Positions 11,756-24,465 of a stretch of 64,000 bases of DNA are shown piece after piece; position 1 is the first letter of the stretch, and the number at the start of each line of letters is the position of its first letter. Location of the stretch: the NCBI GenBank assembly GCA_014905825.1, contig JACGCN010000004.1, forward strand, positions 1,178,001 through 1,242,000, in the 5' to 3' direction. Origin of the DNA: Lyophyllum atratum. Its lineage: Eukaryota > Basidiomycota > Agaricomycetes > Agaricales > Lyophyllaceae. The translations under genes and the position numbers were made by a program. The notes below the pieces were generated by a model. It saw only the letters and a program-made list of their open reading frames with translations, was not told where the DNA came from and did no database searches.

Positions 11756-12102
11756 GTCTTCATTCTGCCCGCCGCGCGGCTGCGCCAAGTTTGCCGATGA
11801 CGGCGTCGCTGTTTGCTACACAATTCATTGCCAAACAACGCGCCTCTCGCATTTGGGTGGCGCGATGCGTCTACTTATGAACGGTGATGAACGGACATCA
11901 AAAGTCATAATCCTGCATGGAAATTCAGCACTCCTCTGAAAGATTCTGAGCAGTAGATTTGGAATTGGAAGCAAATACGCTAAATTTCATATATTGTCCC
12001 GATACATGGCATACATACAAGTAGAAGTAGATACAGCTTATTGCTCGAGCTTGGAGATCTTTTGCGGCGTACGCTCCAAGGAACTTAAATCATTCCTTAA
12101 CC
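11756..12102. other. Spacer between NAS2 start and THI4 stop
   Basis: 347 bases holding the NAS2 promoter and the THI4 3' flank, both genes on minus. No open frame or motif of note. Confidence 0.5.
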
Positions 12103-13254
<1,152 letters not shown>

Positions 13255-14264
13255 GATGGAGTTTGGAGTTGGAAGTAGTTGTGCGAGACTTTCTTATATA
13301 GATAGAGCGCGAGATCCCGACTATTTACTGGTCTTTATACTTTCAAGATAGAGGCTCCAGACATAAACTGCTCTGGACTCAGTAAGACGTCATGACCCCT
13401 CGTTCTGGACCAAGGAATGCCCAGGGAAGACAGAGACAGGTTTCAGATCGTGTTACGGCACCAAATGACATTCCCAGGGGCAGTGTAGTGGTTTATCGCA
13501 GATTAGGGGCCTCCTCAGTCTGCAGTACACCATCCGTAGAGTAACCGGGAGTCCTTTAGGCACACGTTGTTTAAGTGAGAGCGTCCGCTGATGCAGCTTC
13601 CAGTGGGAACTTCAAGTTGTACGGTCACGGTAACCTGAAAACGCAAGGATTATAATCATTGTCGGTGTTAAGAGCAGGCATCTAGGCCGACCAGTGGGTT
13701 ATCCTAGACAAGGCCCCGTAATATAGTCTTTGAGCGATACGTTGCCAAGTTCCAATCAAAGCGTAATCGGGACGAAGACCCAGGCGCTCAATAAAACCTC
13801 GAACATCGGGAGATTGATGATCGTATCCTGGTTCTTGTTTACCAACTACTTGCATTGTTCCAGTTTACAGGCTTGAGAGGACGTCGTCCGAATAGGTCCG
13901 AATGTGTCCGAGTGGGCGTGAGTAGGTTGGCAGGAAACAAGTGCAGGTAGTACATGTGATGGAATCATTGGAATGGGTAAGGAGTGAAAAATGATCACCC
14001 GGAAGGTTGCTCGGAGACAAATACAACGGTGACTCGGTGAGTCGACGATCGCTGGTCTATTTCACCTAACCTAGCTTTCGACCATCTAATTCATTCCTTT
14101 TCTTTATGCCAAGACTGCAGTCCATCTACAACGACCGCAACGATATACAGCACCGGCCCATTCCAGTTTTCCACCTTTTTGCGAAAAGGTATGTCTACTT
14201 TCCTGTATGCACGATTGAAATATCCTCCTAATTCCTTATTTCCACTCATAGCGCCCCGACCAAC
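13255..14264. promoter_or_regulatory. Divergent promoter region THI4 / chorismate mutase
   Basis: About 1 kb without a gene. On the minus strand a TATATAAG element (plus 13293-13300) sits about 40 bases above the THI4 start, suggesting a short leader. The rest has no coding frame. The TPP riboswitch consensus (CUGAGA box plus the downstream GAACCUGAUC-type stretch) was looked for and not found. Confidence 0.45.
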
Positions 14265-15396
14265 ATGCAGTCACAGAATTTCATGCTCGTGGACGATCCT
14301 CTCTCCCTTGATCGCATCAGATCCGTCCTTGTCAGGCTTGAGGACACCATTATCTTCTCTCTCATTGAGAGGGCGCAATTTGCACACAATCCTCGCATTT
14401 ATCAGCGCGGCGTGTTCCAGGAATTGAAGGATCTAGGTTTTCAAGGCAGCTGGCTGGAATGGTTCTTGAAGGAGACGGAGACCTTCCATGGTAAGTCTTG
14501 TTGAAGCTGCAGGAAAAGAAAGGCTAACGGTCCTGCCTGCTAAGCGAAAGCACGTCGGTACACGAGGTTTGTTATCTCACATAAACAACTCGATAACCTC
14601 TGCTCATTCAAGAATCCAAAGTCCAGATGAATATCCGTTCACGTCTGGTCTCCCAACCCCTGTTCTACCGCCCCTATCATTCCCGAAAATTCTATACCCG
14701 AACAAAGTGAACGTCAACCCGTCGATTCTCTCCTTCTACACTCGTGCTATCGTTCCCCGAATTACCCGACGGGCTACTCTGGCCCTCGCAACTCTTAAAC
14801 GCGCCAACGGCATAAATGGTGACGACGAGTTCGAGGATGATGGGAACTACGGGAGTGCGGCTACGATTGACGTCGAAGTTGTACAAGCAATTAGCAAACG
14901 GGTGCATTATGGTCCGTCGCGTGCTTGTTTCTCTCGTGGAGTTACCTCACTGAGACGAATAACAAGGCAAATTCGTCTCAGAGTCGAAATTCAGCGAGAA
15001 TCCAGCCGCGTTCATCCCACATATCAAGAAATGCAATCGTCAAGCACTAGAAGGTCTGATAACAAAGCCCGAGGTCGAACGCAGGCTTTTGATACGATTA
15101 CAGAAGAAAGCCATGACCTATGCGCAGGAGATTGGGGTTGATACCGAATTAAAGGCCAATGGTGAGGGTCACCCTAACGGAACGGGGAAAATAGACGTCG
15201 ACGGCGTCGTCGATCTCTATGAAAGTTATATCATCCCTTTGACAAAGGAGGTAGAGGTCCGTACTTATGAACATGTCGCACTGGCAGCAGGTTAACGTTG
15301 GTCCACTAGGTGGAATACCTATTACATCGCCTGGATGGGCTCACGGAGGAAGCAATCGAAGAACTGGCTATGAAGCACACAAAAAAGGACTCATAA
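14265..15396 (+). CDS. ARO7: Chorismate mutase (AroQ, eukaryotic type)
   Basis: Exons: 14265-14490, 14545-14566, 14622-14911, 14967-15256, 15310-15396 (304 aa). The enzyme turns chorismate into prephenate for phenylalanine and tyrosine. The N terminus has [20 protein letters not shown] and [11 protein letters not shown]; then [45 protein letters not shown] and [13 protein letters not shown] follow, all family features. A small 22-nt second exon gives the KARRYT stretch. An acidic insert after about residue 155 and a low-complexity stretch near residue 240 make it longer than yeast Aro7 (256 aa). The end, [16 protein letters not shown], fits the C-terminal helix. Phases agree throughout. Confidence 0.93.
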
Positions 15397-15716
15397 GCAG
15401 AAACTCATACTATACGAACACCGACTATGCAGCTCTACATGTATCTTCATGTATTTCTGCTGGCGAGGACTTCGATCGCTCCGGACTTTTGTAACACGGC
15501 AATGAGGGGTATTGATTGAACATGTAAACGGTACACAGGCTATAGAATGATAGATTTATTCAGTAAATGTACGTTCCTTCCAGAAGACGAGAATGACCGG
15601 ATCGAGGTTCGGTGGGGTAGAAGTTGAGTAAATATAGAGCATATAGAAGTGTGTAATATGAAGGGTAACGCAGGAGGATATATCAGGGAAATGGTTATAA
15701 ATGCCGCCAATATAAA
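15397..15716. other. Convergent 3' flanks, no gene
   Basis: 320 bases between the chorismate mutase stop and the stop of septin-like gene A. AT-rich, with no supported open frame. Confidence 0.5.
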
Positions 15717-17861
15717 TCAGAGTCCTAAATCTGGGAAGTTGTTAGGACCAATGGAACAAAGAGAAAATATAAGACGCACCTTCAAGAAGACGTTGTCTGT
15801 CATCATCCGAAATATTACGGGTCGCACGCCGAGCAAGGAGCTTCTCCGTCCTGTATTTTTCATATAATACTTCGTTGGTATGGGTTTTTAGAAGCTACAA
15901 GTCAGAACATCAGTGGCTAGGTTACTGAGTTGTGAATATTGAGTGGCTCTCACCTTCAAGTGTGTAGATAGAACAACCGTGCGTAGAGCGGCGAAATCGC
16001 AATGGCTCGGGTCAAGCACATCAACAGTGCCCCATCTGAACTTCCTGACAAAGACCCCTTTCAGGTCATCCGGCGGCGCATGGAGATAGGGTAACTTCGC
16101 GCTATGAATCGACACAGGTGTTTGTGGAACAGTTTCCTCATCCTGTTGTTGTGCAGGTGAAGTTGGAGATGCCAAAAGGTGACTGTCAGGGGAAATAGGC
16201 CTCTGTCTTCGTTTGCTACTTTCGGGGGCAATCAAAGCAAAGGGCAGTTGCTCAGAAAGCTCGACCTTGGCGACGATGTGTGCAGAAAAGCGAACGTTGG
16301 CGACACTCTCTTTGTCAGTAAAATCGGGGGAAATAGGGCGACGCTCGTCCTCTGCTGCCAGGGACAGATCACGCCGCGAACGGGAACGGGAAAGGGCTCT
16401 CCCATTGGCGTGTCGCGACGAACGAAGTTTGATAACCGGCCTCGCCTGGCGTTCCTCCGCCTCCTCCTCCCCGCTTTGCTCGTCCGCGCCATTGCCATTT
16501 TCGGCGGAGTGGCCATTCCCATTCCCATTAGGTGTAGCGAAGTGCGTCTGCCTCTTCCGGCCAGTCTGCGGCGATTGCTTGGTCGCCTCATATACGCCAG
16601 ATTCAATCCCGGCTGCAGCCAAGCCTGTCCGGACTGCCTGAAGCTGTAACTTCACAGAAGCAAACCATATATAAAGTAACGTACCAGCTAATTTCACGGC
16701 TTGTAGCTTCTCGTCCGTCAAGGAATCGGAGTGGGCAATGACGGGAAGAATATTCGTACGCGCCGACAATCGGTGAATAACCCTAATTTCCGCAGGTGAC
16801 ATGGTCAAGGGAGCTTCGGCCTCGTCATCAGAATCGTCGTCAGATGACGTATCTTGAACGAGGTCTGGTGGGCTGGATTGCGACACAGTCGTCTCTGACC
16901 GAGTTTTGGGGGGTAGTGTGGATAGGGCACGTCTTTCTGCAGTAGTCATAATTGACGACGGATCGATCATATAGATGCACCTGCGTATTGTGTCAAGGGT
17001 CCAAAACGGAAGGCGAAGAGAGCGAGCCTCTTACACATGTATGTGTTGGTCTCCTCTGTTCTTTCGAACAACTTTGGATTCCTAGTGAAGTCAGTATCTT
17101 ACGTGCGTCTAAGAACGCAATGGAACGCACTTCGCTCAAAGTATCGGCATACTGGGCATCCACGTACTTGATTATGCCATTGACCTGTCGCTCAAGCTTC
17201 AATTCCTTCCCTTCTAAGAAGTCCAGCCCAGGGGTATCGATGACAGATAGGAGAACCCTGTCGAAGCGGGACTCGCAAATCTCAGTGCACGCGGTCTGAA
17301 TGGCTTGAGTGGCCTTCGTTGAGCCTCGCAGGAACCTATCGAGAGCTGCCCTTTGGTCTACAGTGGCTGTTGGCGAGATGTCCGCGGTCTCCAGAAGTAG
17401 TCGAAGGAACGACGTCTTTCCCGTGCCTTTTCCACCGACGACCTTTGACGCATCGTCAGAATGGGTGCCCTCACGTGTAACGTACAGCTCACCATGAGAT
17501 TGAAGGTGGGTGGGACGCGAGCTCTGCGTTGGCTGTACCGGCCAACCGTGGGTGTATTGGATTTTCTTTTCTCGAAAGCCGATGGCGGGGTCGACATGTA
17601 CAAAGAAGAAATGGTTCCTCCATCCTTGGGCTTTCCTGCAGAACCCCGAAATGGTTTATGGAATGGTATGGGGTCCGACACTCCTTGGAAAGATGATTTG
17701 GCCGCACCTTGATGAGGTTGGGCCGAGACTTGTTTGATGGCAGCGACATCCACCAGGTTTTCAGGCCATGGGATCCCTTGACTGTTGAGTTCTGGAAGGG
17801 AAGGGGAAGTGCGTATCCGGGGGGTGTCCTCCTTCCTGGGCTTCCGGCGGAAAGAAAACAT
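15717..17861 (-). CDS. Septin-like GTPase A
   Basis: Seven exons: 17493-17861, 17131-17442, 17035-17081, 16685-16980, 15954-16633, 15780-15894, 15717-15730 (610 aa). After a 120-residue basic, Ser/Pro-rich leader comes a P-loop GGKGTGKTSF, a switch VIDTPGLDF, IHVCIYMIDPSS, LSARTNILPVIAHSDSL at the G4 position, FRWGTVDVLDPSHCDF and a C terminus VLYEKYRTEKL, the septin signature end. Septins form filaments at division sites and tips. A large acidic and Ser-rich insert (about residues 330-450) lies inside the G domain, and the G4 motif AHSD departs from AKAD, so it is a divergent septin. The intron 16634-16684 (51 nt) has no stop and stays in frame. The last intron (15731-15779) was preferred over read-through because it has a CTAAC branch site and gives DDRQRLLEDLGL; reading through would end at 15742 instead. 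Confidence 0.82.
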
Positions 17862-18241
17862 AATGATACGATGGAAAAAAGGCAAAATAAGAATGAGAGA
17901 AAGATAAGATGGGAAAACGAGCGTGGAACTGGGTTCAGGTCAGTCAGACGCGAACTCCTGCCAAAGGAGACAAGTAAAAAGTGGACAAAGGAAACTCAGG
18001 TCTGGTCAGGGTCGCGGCATCAAAAGTGTTAATTTGGTTGAGATTCAGTTGGTGGGAAAAAACAAGCAGATCGAATTTTCAACGCAGAACACAAATACAG
18101 TTACAGCCCAAATGCTACTATGCAAAATCATATGGAGGTCGACCCCAGGATCCCCAACTTGGCCCATGGAAGAAAGGAAAACTAGGGAAAGCATGGAAAA
18201 TAGATAATCTACAGACAAATATGGTGGTAGTGCGAGGGAAC
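17862..18241. promoter_or_regulatory. Spacer between zinc-cluster gene A and septin-like gene A
   Basis: 380 purine-rich (plus strand) bases, so CT-rich on the coding strand, probably the promoter and leader of septin-like gene A. No supported coding exon. Confidence 0.4.
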
Positions 18242-19431
18242 TTAGGGTATACCAGGGGAGCTTTCCATCCTCATTTTCTTCGGGGCTCGGCTTGCCTCCG
18301 CATAGTCGAGAGGTCTTTTCAAATCAAATTCGCTCTTGGCGCGTATGTCGCCCTCTCGAGGGTCATATCCATCGTTCGCAGTAGATGGTGTAGGTACCAT
18401 CCGAGACGATGGCGGTGAAACAGAATGTGGGGAGTCGACAGGAGGCTTGCTGCTGGACCCACGTCGGCCTTTCTTTTGGCCCTGTCCAGAGGGGCCGGAA
18501 TCATGGACGTAATTGCATGGTAATGACCTCCGGGCGCAGCTCGCGCAGGCGGGGTGTGCACCATCGCACTTCGTCTTGCGAGCTAAATTCAAATATTTGT
18601 TGGTCAACCGTACTTTCAGGCGGGAGACGACGTCCAAGCTCACCTCGGCAGAAGTTGCACGCAACGACTTTTGGGCCAGAATTAGCCGCCGTTCGGGGGA
18701 TTTTCCCAGGAACAGTAGCCGCACGTTTTCTCTGAGCAGCCTGTTGTTCGGAGGCTGGTCGGAGGGGAGGTAGGGTAGGGGCCGACATGGGGACAGGAGT
18801 CGAAGGGGAAGGCTCAGGTAGGGATAATGTGGCAATATGGGGTAGTTCGTTGTCGGGGAATAGGCTGCGCGTCTCGCTGTGGTGGGGTGGCTTCGATCTT
18901 AATGAAGATGGCCCTGGCAGTGGACCATCGTCACGTTCTCGTCTATCCAGGGTGATTGCGATCTGTGGAAGAGGGGCAAACCCTTCACGATTAAGCTTGT
19001 CGACGTTGGAGCTTCTACGAGACAAGGGCTGAGAGGCCACTTCTGGGGAAGCTGACGCCTCATCATGTTCAGCAGACCTCTCCTCCCCGCTGTCACTTTC
19101 ACTTTCATCCCCCTTGCGTTGTCTTACCGTTCCACGACGCTTATTTTGTGGCATGTAATCGCAAGGGTGAGAACGTTTCACGCATTGGCTGCAAGCGGGG
19201 CGTCCACCATCACATTTTAGCTTTCGCGCTAGAAATCGGTGTTAGGAGATATGATATTTAACTGACTTTCTACTCACACCGACAGAAGTTGCATGCGACG
19301 GTGATCTTCTTCGTACGTTGTTTAGTCGACCCTTGAGCAGAGAATAAGGACGAGGGACAGATGAATAGATATTGCAACTAACTTGAAGAAGAACCGCGGG
19401 CGGAAGCACTTGTAGCCATAGAGTCAGACAT
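18242..19431 (-). CDS. Double zinc-cluster (Zn2Cys6) transcription regulator A
   Basis: Exons as a stand-alone gene: 19383-19431, 19278-19331, 18644-19228, 18242-18582 (342 aa). Two complete Zn2Cys6 clusters are present: residues about 30-57 (CNFCRSRKLKC ... CSQCVKRSHPC) and 225-252 (CNFCRARKTKC ... CASCARRSLPC). Each has the C-x2-C-x6-C-x6-C-x2-C-x6-C spacing of fungal DNA-binding clusters. The stretch between them is Ser/Pro/acid-rich, and the end carries a basic run (APKKMRM). No fungal-specific middle homology region is seen. The frame upstream of the chosen ATG is open and joins the 3' end of septin-like gene B in the same exon, so this may instead be the C-terminal part of a fused protein. 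The start codon is therefore uncertain; the exon chain is not. Confidence 0.75.
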
Positions 19432-21204
19432 GGGCCGTTGGCCGGAGCGGATTTCCCCACCAAGGATGTCGCGCGGTCCGGACAGAGATGGGTGGCGATG
19501 CATCGCCTGATGGGGGGCAGTGTCTATCGCTAAAATTGGCCTTGAGCCATGCGACAGAGATCCTATGTGCGTCATGCTTTGGGGAAGGTGGTGCGGGACG
19601 GAGAGGTGAGAGGCAGGGCGTTGTTGGCGGAGATACTCAGCGCGAAATTTATCGAATAGATATTCCCTCGTGTACTTTTGAAGAGTCTAGAAGTCGGGCT
19701 GATTAGTCTGCAGCGTATCCATTTGTAGCATTTACGTACATCCATATGATGGAAAATAGCGGCCCGAAGCGCTACAAAATCGCTGTGACTGGGATCTAAG
19801 ACATCAAGGGTTCCCCAGCGATAGCTTCGAGTAAATTTGCCTCGTGTGATGTTAGATGTATAGAAATGGGAGGGGTGGGACGAAGGAGTGTATTGTTGGA
19901 CAAGTTCGGCACGTGAAGGTGGAGGCCGGGCTACACCATCACTGTGTGAATAGATGTCGGGTGAAATGAGAGCGTAGGGCAGTCGGAGGTGAGCAGGTGT
20001 GATAGGCGATGTGGGTGGCGTATTATTATTCGAGGTAGCAGAGCCATTGAGGGGAGCACCATAACCGTTCATGGCTTCCCCATTCTTTGTTTGTGGATGG
20101 TCGTCCTGGAGGTGCTGTTGATAAGGGGTATCCATATCAAAAATACCAAACCCAATGCCAGCTTCCGCCAAGTCCCTGCGAATAGCAACTTTAACCGCCG
20201 CGAGGCGTTCGTTGGACAGGATATCCGCACGCGCAACGACAGGAAGCACGTTAACTCGCGCAGATAACCGGCGAATGGTCTCGATCTCTATTGCCGGCAA
20301 GGTCGGCCGGAGCAACAGGGGGTTGGTAGTCAGAGGAGGTTCAAGTATAACTGGTTCTTGTTCAGTGTGGGAGAAACTGTTAGTACGAGTCCTAGGAACC
20401 AGAGGGGCAGAGGGGCCGGGGACCGAGGGTGGCACAATTTGGTCAGGGTCCAGGAAATAGATGCACCTAAAGCCCTCAAGTTCACGCAGTCGCGAAATAA
20501 TAAGAGTCAGCGTACGCACAAATGAACATAACGATCGGTCGTTTGTGCATTCCAGTCCTGGTGATCGAGTTAGACACTGTGCCACTGGCCGAACCCATCA
20601 ACGGGACCCACCATTTCGACCCCTTCAGCGAAACGACCGTCAACGTTCCGCAGTATCTCGGACAAGGACCACTCTGCAGCCTTTTCATCCTTAAAGTCCA
20701 AGGATGGCGTGTCGACAAGATGAAGGCCAATCTGGTGGGGCTTGCCCGTTCCCTCGATGTCGACGTTGATATCAATAGATGTTGGTCTGATGTAGGATGT
20801 GTGGCCGTTGCAACCCTGTACAAACTTGGCGACACTAGCAAGCTGTTCCTTCGTAGCCGTTGGTGATATAGAGCTCGTATCTAGGAGGAGACGAAGAAAT
20901 GAAGTTTTGCCTGGTCCGAGCGTTAGAATGGGCGCGGGTACCTGATTTAGATGGGACAGGGACACGTACCTCCTCTGCAGCCCGCGACAAGTAAAGTGAA
21001 CTCAGTCCGAGGCTTCTCTGGTAGGAACGGAAGGGCAGGGCACCGTCAGCGCTACTATTGGCGATTGATACATGTAGACTCGTTACCCGGGGTATCGTGG
21101 CCGGAGCCGCCATGGGGGCTATGGGTGGCATAGGCTGGAGCTTGCTGCTGGGCGGTGGGGCGGTCGTCCTCGTCGTGGCGGCTACGTTTGTCGGGCTGGT
21201 TCAT
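19378..21204 (-). CDS. Septin-like GTPase B (possibly fused to zinc-cluster protein A)
   Basis: Exons: 21087-21204, 20970-21017, 20612-20910, 20520-20557, 19740-20466, then 19378-19686 if the last exon is read to its TAG (512 aa). It parallels septin-like protein A: P-loop VAGCRGGKTSF (the A-x4-G-K-T form), HLVDTPSLDF, HLCIYFLDPDQ, LSARVNVLPVVARADIL, YRWGTLDVLDPSHSDF and KYTREYLFDKFRAEYL. The G3 motif reads DTPS where DTPG is expected, so GTP hydrolysis may be lost. The TAG at 19378-19380 lies inside a GTTAGT donor; splicing from 19383 to 19331 drops the stop and continues into the zinc clusters, giving 837 aa in one frame. Both products may exist. Intron sizes are 53-69 nt. Confidence 0.78.
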
Positions 21205-21896
21205 GACGGGGAAACGTCAACGAACGGCGTACGCCAGAACGAAGAAAGCAGGTTTGCCCGCACGCAGGCAAGCGCGGTGATTTCGAAAACTCTGATGCAC
21301 AACCGACACTTAATTCCCACCGAGCCAATCGGAACAATCCAAGGTCCAAATACCTTAGAACGTCAATTTCGGCCCATTACAAGTTGCGGAACGGAACTAA
21401 GTACACTGTAGCAGACATTATAGAGGAAATGTAAAGAAATATAAGGTGGTAATACTCTGGAAGGGCATTATGGTGTGGGGTGCAGCGGGAGGGCGGTGCA
21501 GACCACCAGGAATAGGGTAAAGCTGTCGTGGGAGCGGTAGGCATGCGCCCGGAGTGCGCTTGTAGAGAACCTAAGTTAAGACTGGATAGCAACAGAGGTA
21601 CGTAACGAGAAGCTCGGGAGGATCTGTCATTGGTGGACGCCAGCATATTAATGTGGGGAAGATGCGAAGGCACGCTGCCAAATCCAGTAAGTATGTTGGC
21701 CCAGGTCCTGATCACCATCAAAAGTTGCGCTTTGCGACGTAGTCCCGCTGTTATCCGTCAATAATGTCTCTTTTCTGCCTCCGAATCCGCCGACGGGCTG
21801 CGTGATCTACGGCCTCGTCTCCGCGATGACCCAACTTGACGCGGCGACCTCTCTAAGGCGTGGAAGGAAAAGGTTTCCAAAGACATCGTTGCCAAT
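21205..21896. promoter_or_regulatory. Spacer between zinc-cluster gene B and septin-like gene B
   Basis: About 690 bases. A second frame at 21758-21875 encodes an Arg/Ser-rich run (SSRRRGRRSRSPSADSEAE) and could be an alternative 3' exon of zinc-cluster gene B through a 46-nt intron. The rest is probably promoter of septin-like gene B. Confidence 0.35.
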
Positions 21897-23361
21897 TCAG
21901 TTGCCTCGGGCATCAGTCCTGATCCAAGATCGCCCGGTGGGTAGCGACGTTGAAGGCTCCGGACGGCCTGTATTCGAGGTCTTCTTTGATTTCGTTCCCT
22001 TTGGGGCTTTTCCAGGGCCCCGTCGCCTCTGGACTGGAACATATTCACATTGGAACTTGCGCACTGTGCAGTTGGAGCACGCCGGTTTAGCGCCGTTACA
22101 ACGAAGTTTCCGGCCTAGCTTATACATATGAGTTGCCTCCTTTTCCGGTTGACATTGTGATCTTACCGCGACAGAAATTACACGCAACCGCCGTCTTTCT
22201 AGGATTCCTGCCCTTTCTTGTACCATCATCTGCAACATCGGAATCTCGACGGCGTTTCTTCCCCTTTTGAGCAGTGGTGTAAGTGTCATCGCCTTCATCT
22301 TCTGGCCGCCCATCACTTGAGAAATCAGAGAGGGAACTCGGGGAGTGAATTGTAGGATAATCGCTAAGTCCGGAAGGCACCTCCGCCCACCCGCCATGTG
22401 ATGCGCCAACCGACGTGAGGGGAAACTGATTATGGTACCCCCCAGGTATTTCCGACGAAGTCGTGTCGCGTCCCAAATGCGAAGTTTGGGCCGCAGGTCC
22501 GTGGAAGGGCTCAGGCCAAGGGTTGTAAAGACTGCCAGCTTCACAGAAAGAAAACAAGCACCTCCAGATCAGTGGAAATTTTCCAAAAGGAGACATTGCA
22601 AAAGACGTACGTTGTGCTAAATGCCCTGATGCCCCAGGATAACTTTCGCTGCCCCTATTAAAATACCGTCCATCGTCGCCGTCTGACACGTCGCCCCGGA
22701 TGTTGAAGACCTCTGTTTGTCTCGTAAGTTGCGCTGGCTGACTCGATCCTCGCTGACCGCCACTCCTCTCGTACGGCGCGTGAACCAGGGATGAGGGTCC
22801 CGCCTCTCCTTCTCGCCACGAAGAGTGGTGATGGATCACCTCCTGCTGCTGTTGAGCTGGCGCCGAATAGTTGTAATTCAGGCCGTGGAACGTTCGCTCC
22901 GGCCGCGTTGCATGATAGTGAGGATCACTATAAATCGGGCTGGCATACCGCTGACCAGATACGTGAGAGGGGAGAGTAAGACTGCCCATAGAACGAACGA
23001 TTCCTAAGGCAGGAACGTCGACGGGACTTACAGTGCGAACGTTTAGGTCGTATTCCGCTGATGGTAAAAGTCTCGATTCGTAATTGAGATAATGCGGGTT
23101 GCGGTGAGTGTCTACAGGTGGTAAAGGAGTGATGAATGACGAGGAGACCGGAGGGAGGGTGAGGGAGGTGCGCATGGAGGGGAGTTCTGTGCGTTCGGAG
23201 AAATCTGCCTCCTCTTCTACTGCAGTCGGTGCTGGCAACGGCAGCGTGGTCGGGAAAGGTGTCGTGTCTGAAGTATTGCTTTGCTGCGGCCGACTGTAAA
23301 GATGGGGGATTAGACTGCTTGGTAGGGAGCTTTGTCTCAACTCCCTATTCCTCCTCTCCAT
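21897..23361 (-). CDS. Zinc-cluster (Zn2Cys6) protein B
   Basis: Exons: 22611-23361, 22167-22538, 21897-22114 (446 aa). A long disordered N-terminal part (His, Tyr, Ser, Pro and Gln rich, with a QQQQ run) leads to one Zn2Cys6 cluster at about residues 370-397: CNFCRGRKLRC ... CSNCTVRKFQC, preceded by a basic KKRRRDSD stretch that could be a nuclear signal. A C-terminal cluster is less usual than an N-terminal one. The VACNFCRxRK start is the same as in both clusters of protein A, pointing to a shared origin. The 72-nt intron 22539-22610 is stopless and in frame. The start at 23361 is the first ATG that leads straight into the Ser/Pro-rich part; the open frame extends further upstream. A different 3' end (21758) is possible. 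Confidence 0.78.
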
Positions 23362-24465
23362 GTTGCCTGAACCCCCCTCGAGGAAATATTCGGTGAAAGA
23401 CAGTAAAGCAGTGAGCGACGTGGGCGTGACTCGAGGTCTAAGTGAGAGACAGAGGGAAGAGGTCCCGAGCAAGTCCAGGGCCCATACACTCGCAACGAAG
23501 TGCCGTCCGGTGAGTCTTACTCAAAAGACGGGCGGAGTCGATCGACGTCGCGGAGGAAATTTAGAATGGTGGCCTCCATGAAGAGTACTTCCGCACCTAA
23601 GCCCAGATCAGAGGTGTTGGTCGTCAGTCTCAAACAAATGTTAAAGGGTCACTCCGGCAAAAATGGTAGCGCTCCTGCTGGATTTTCTCCCTCAATGTCC
23701 CTGTGCCAGTATTGTTATCCCTGTCCGCGCTATTCCATGGCCACTACATGTACATTGCCCTCCCGCAAATTGCCCTGCCTTTCATTTGCGGGACTCAAAA
23801 TTTAGCGACGAACTCGAGAAGTGAAACACGATCGATTCCGTTGATTTCCTGGAATAACCGTTCTTCCCCTTGTACAGGATCAGTACAAGATCCTGCCCCA
23901 ATATGGATATAATGACCCTAGGTAACGGTACCCCTATTGCGAACTCTAAAAATCGACGTCAGTCAGATTTCGCGCGATGGTGTGCGTTAAACTTGTGTTA
24001 AACCTCCCATATCCCTCTTTCTCGTCCATCCTGGAGGGAAAATGCAAATCTTCCCATCATAGCAATCATTAAATCAAAGTATAAAGTTTTCAGCTCCCGA
24101 ATCATTTGACCGTCCCGAGATAGCGGAACCCCTTTTTTCCTCCAGGGTGGTGGAATGCAAAGGACACTCAAGGATACAGCAGGTTATCACAGACTCTGCC
24201 TACAGCCTGAGAGTCAGAGGCTCAGTTCACGACGCCTGCTTCTGTCCTTTGTCCTTGTATGAGCTGTAAGCATCGATGAAATGTTGATCTTGAGGGACTG
24301 AGGGAGGAAGCTGGAGAAGACTCATCGGCGATCCGGCACAGCTAATGGGTCGGATACAAATGCCGAGATGACTAAGCAACGGAGCAACTTAAGAGTGATC
24401 GGTCACTCGCAGACTACAGTCACGGTTGAACACAGTAGTCGCGTTCTCCAGGTTCAAGACGCGCA
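23362..24465. promoter_or_regulatory. Divergent promoter region, zinc-cluster B / ILV3
   Basis: About 1.1 kb with no supported exon. Short direct and inverted CAGAG/GAGTCAGAGGCTCAG-like stretches near 24190-24220 may be regulatory but are not assigned. No GCN4-type site was confirmed by eye. Confidence 0.4.

Noticed and set aside
13255..14264. Possible TPP riboswitch upstream of THI4
   Set aside because: Neither the CUGAGA element nor the second conserved stretch was seen on the correct strand.
20941..20969. A 28-nt GT..AG stretch in septin-like B as an intron
   Set aside because: Too short for a spliceosomal intron. The 59-nt choice 20911-20969 has a CTAAC branch site and restores the P-loop.
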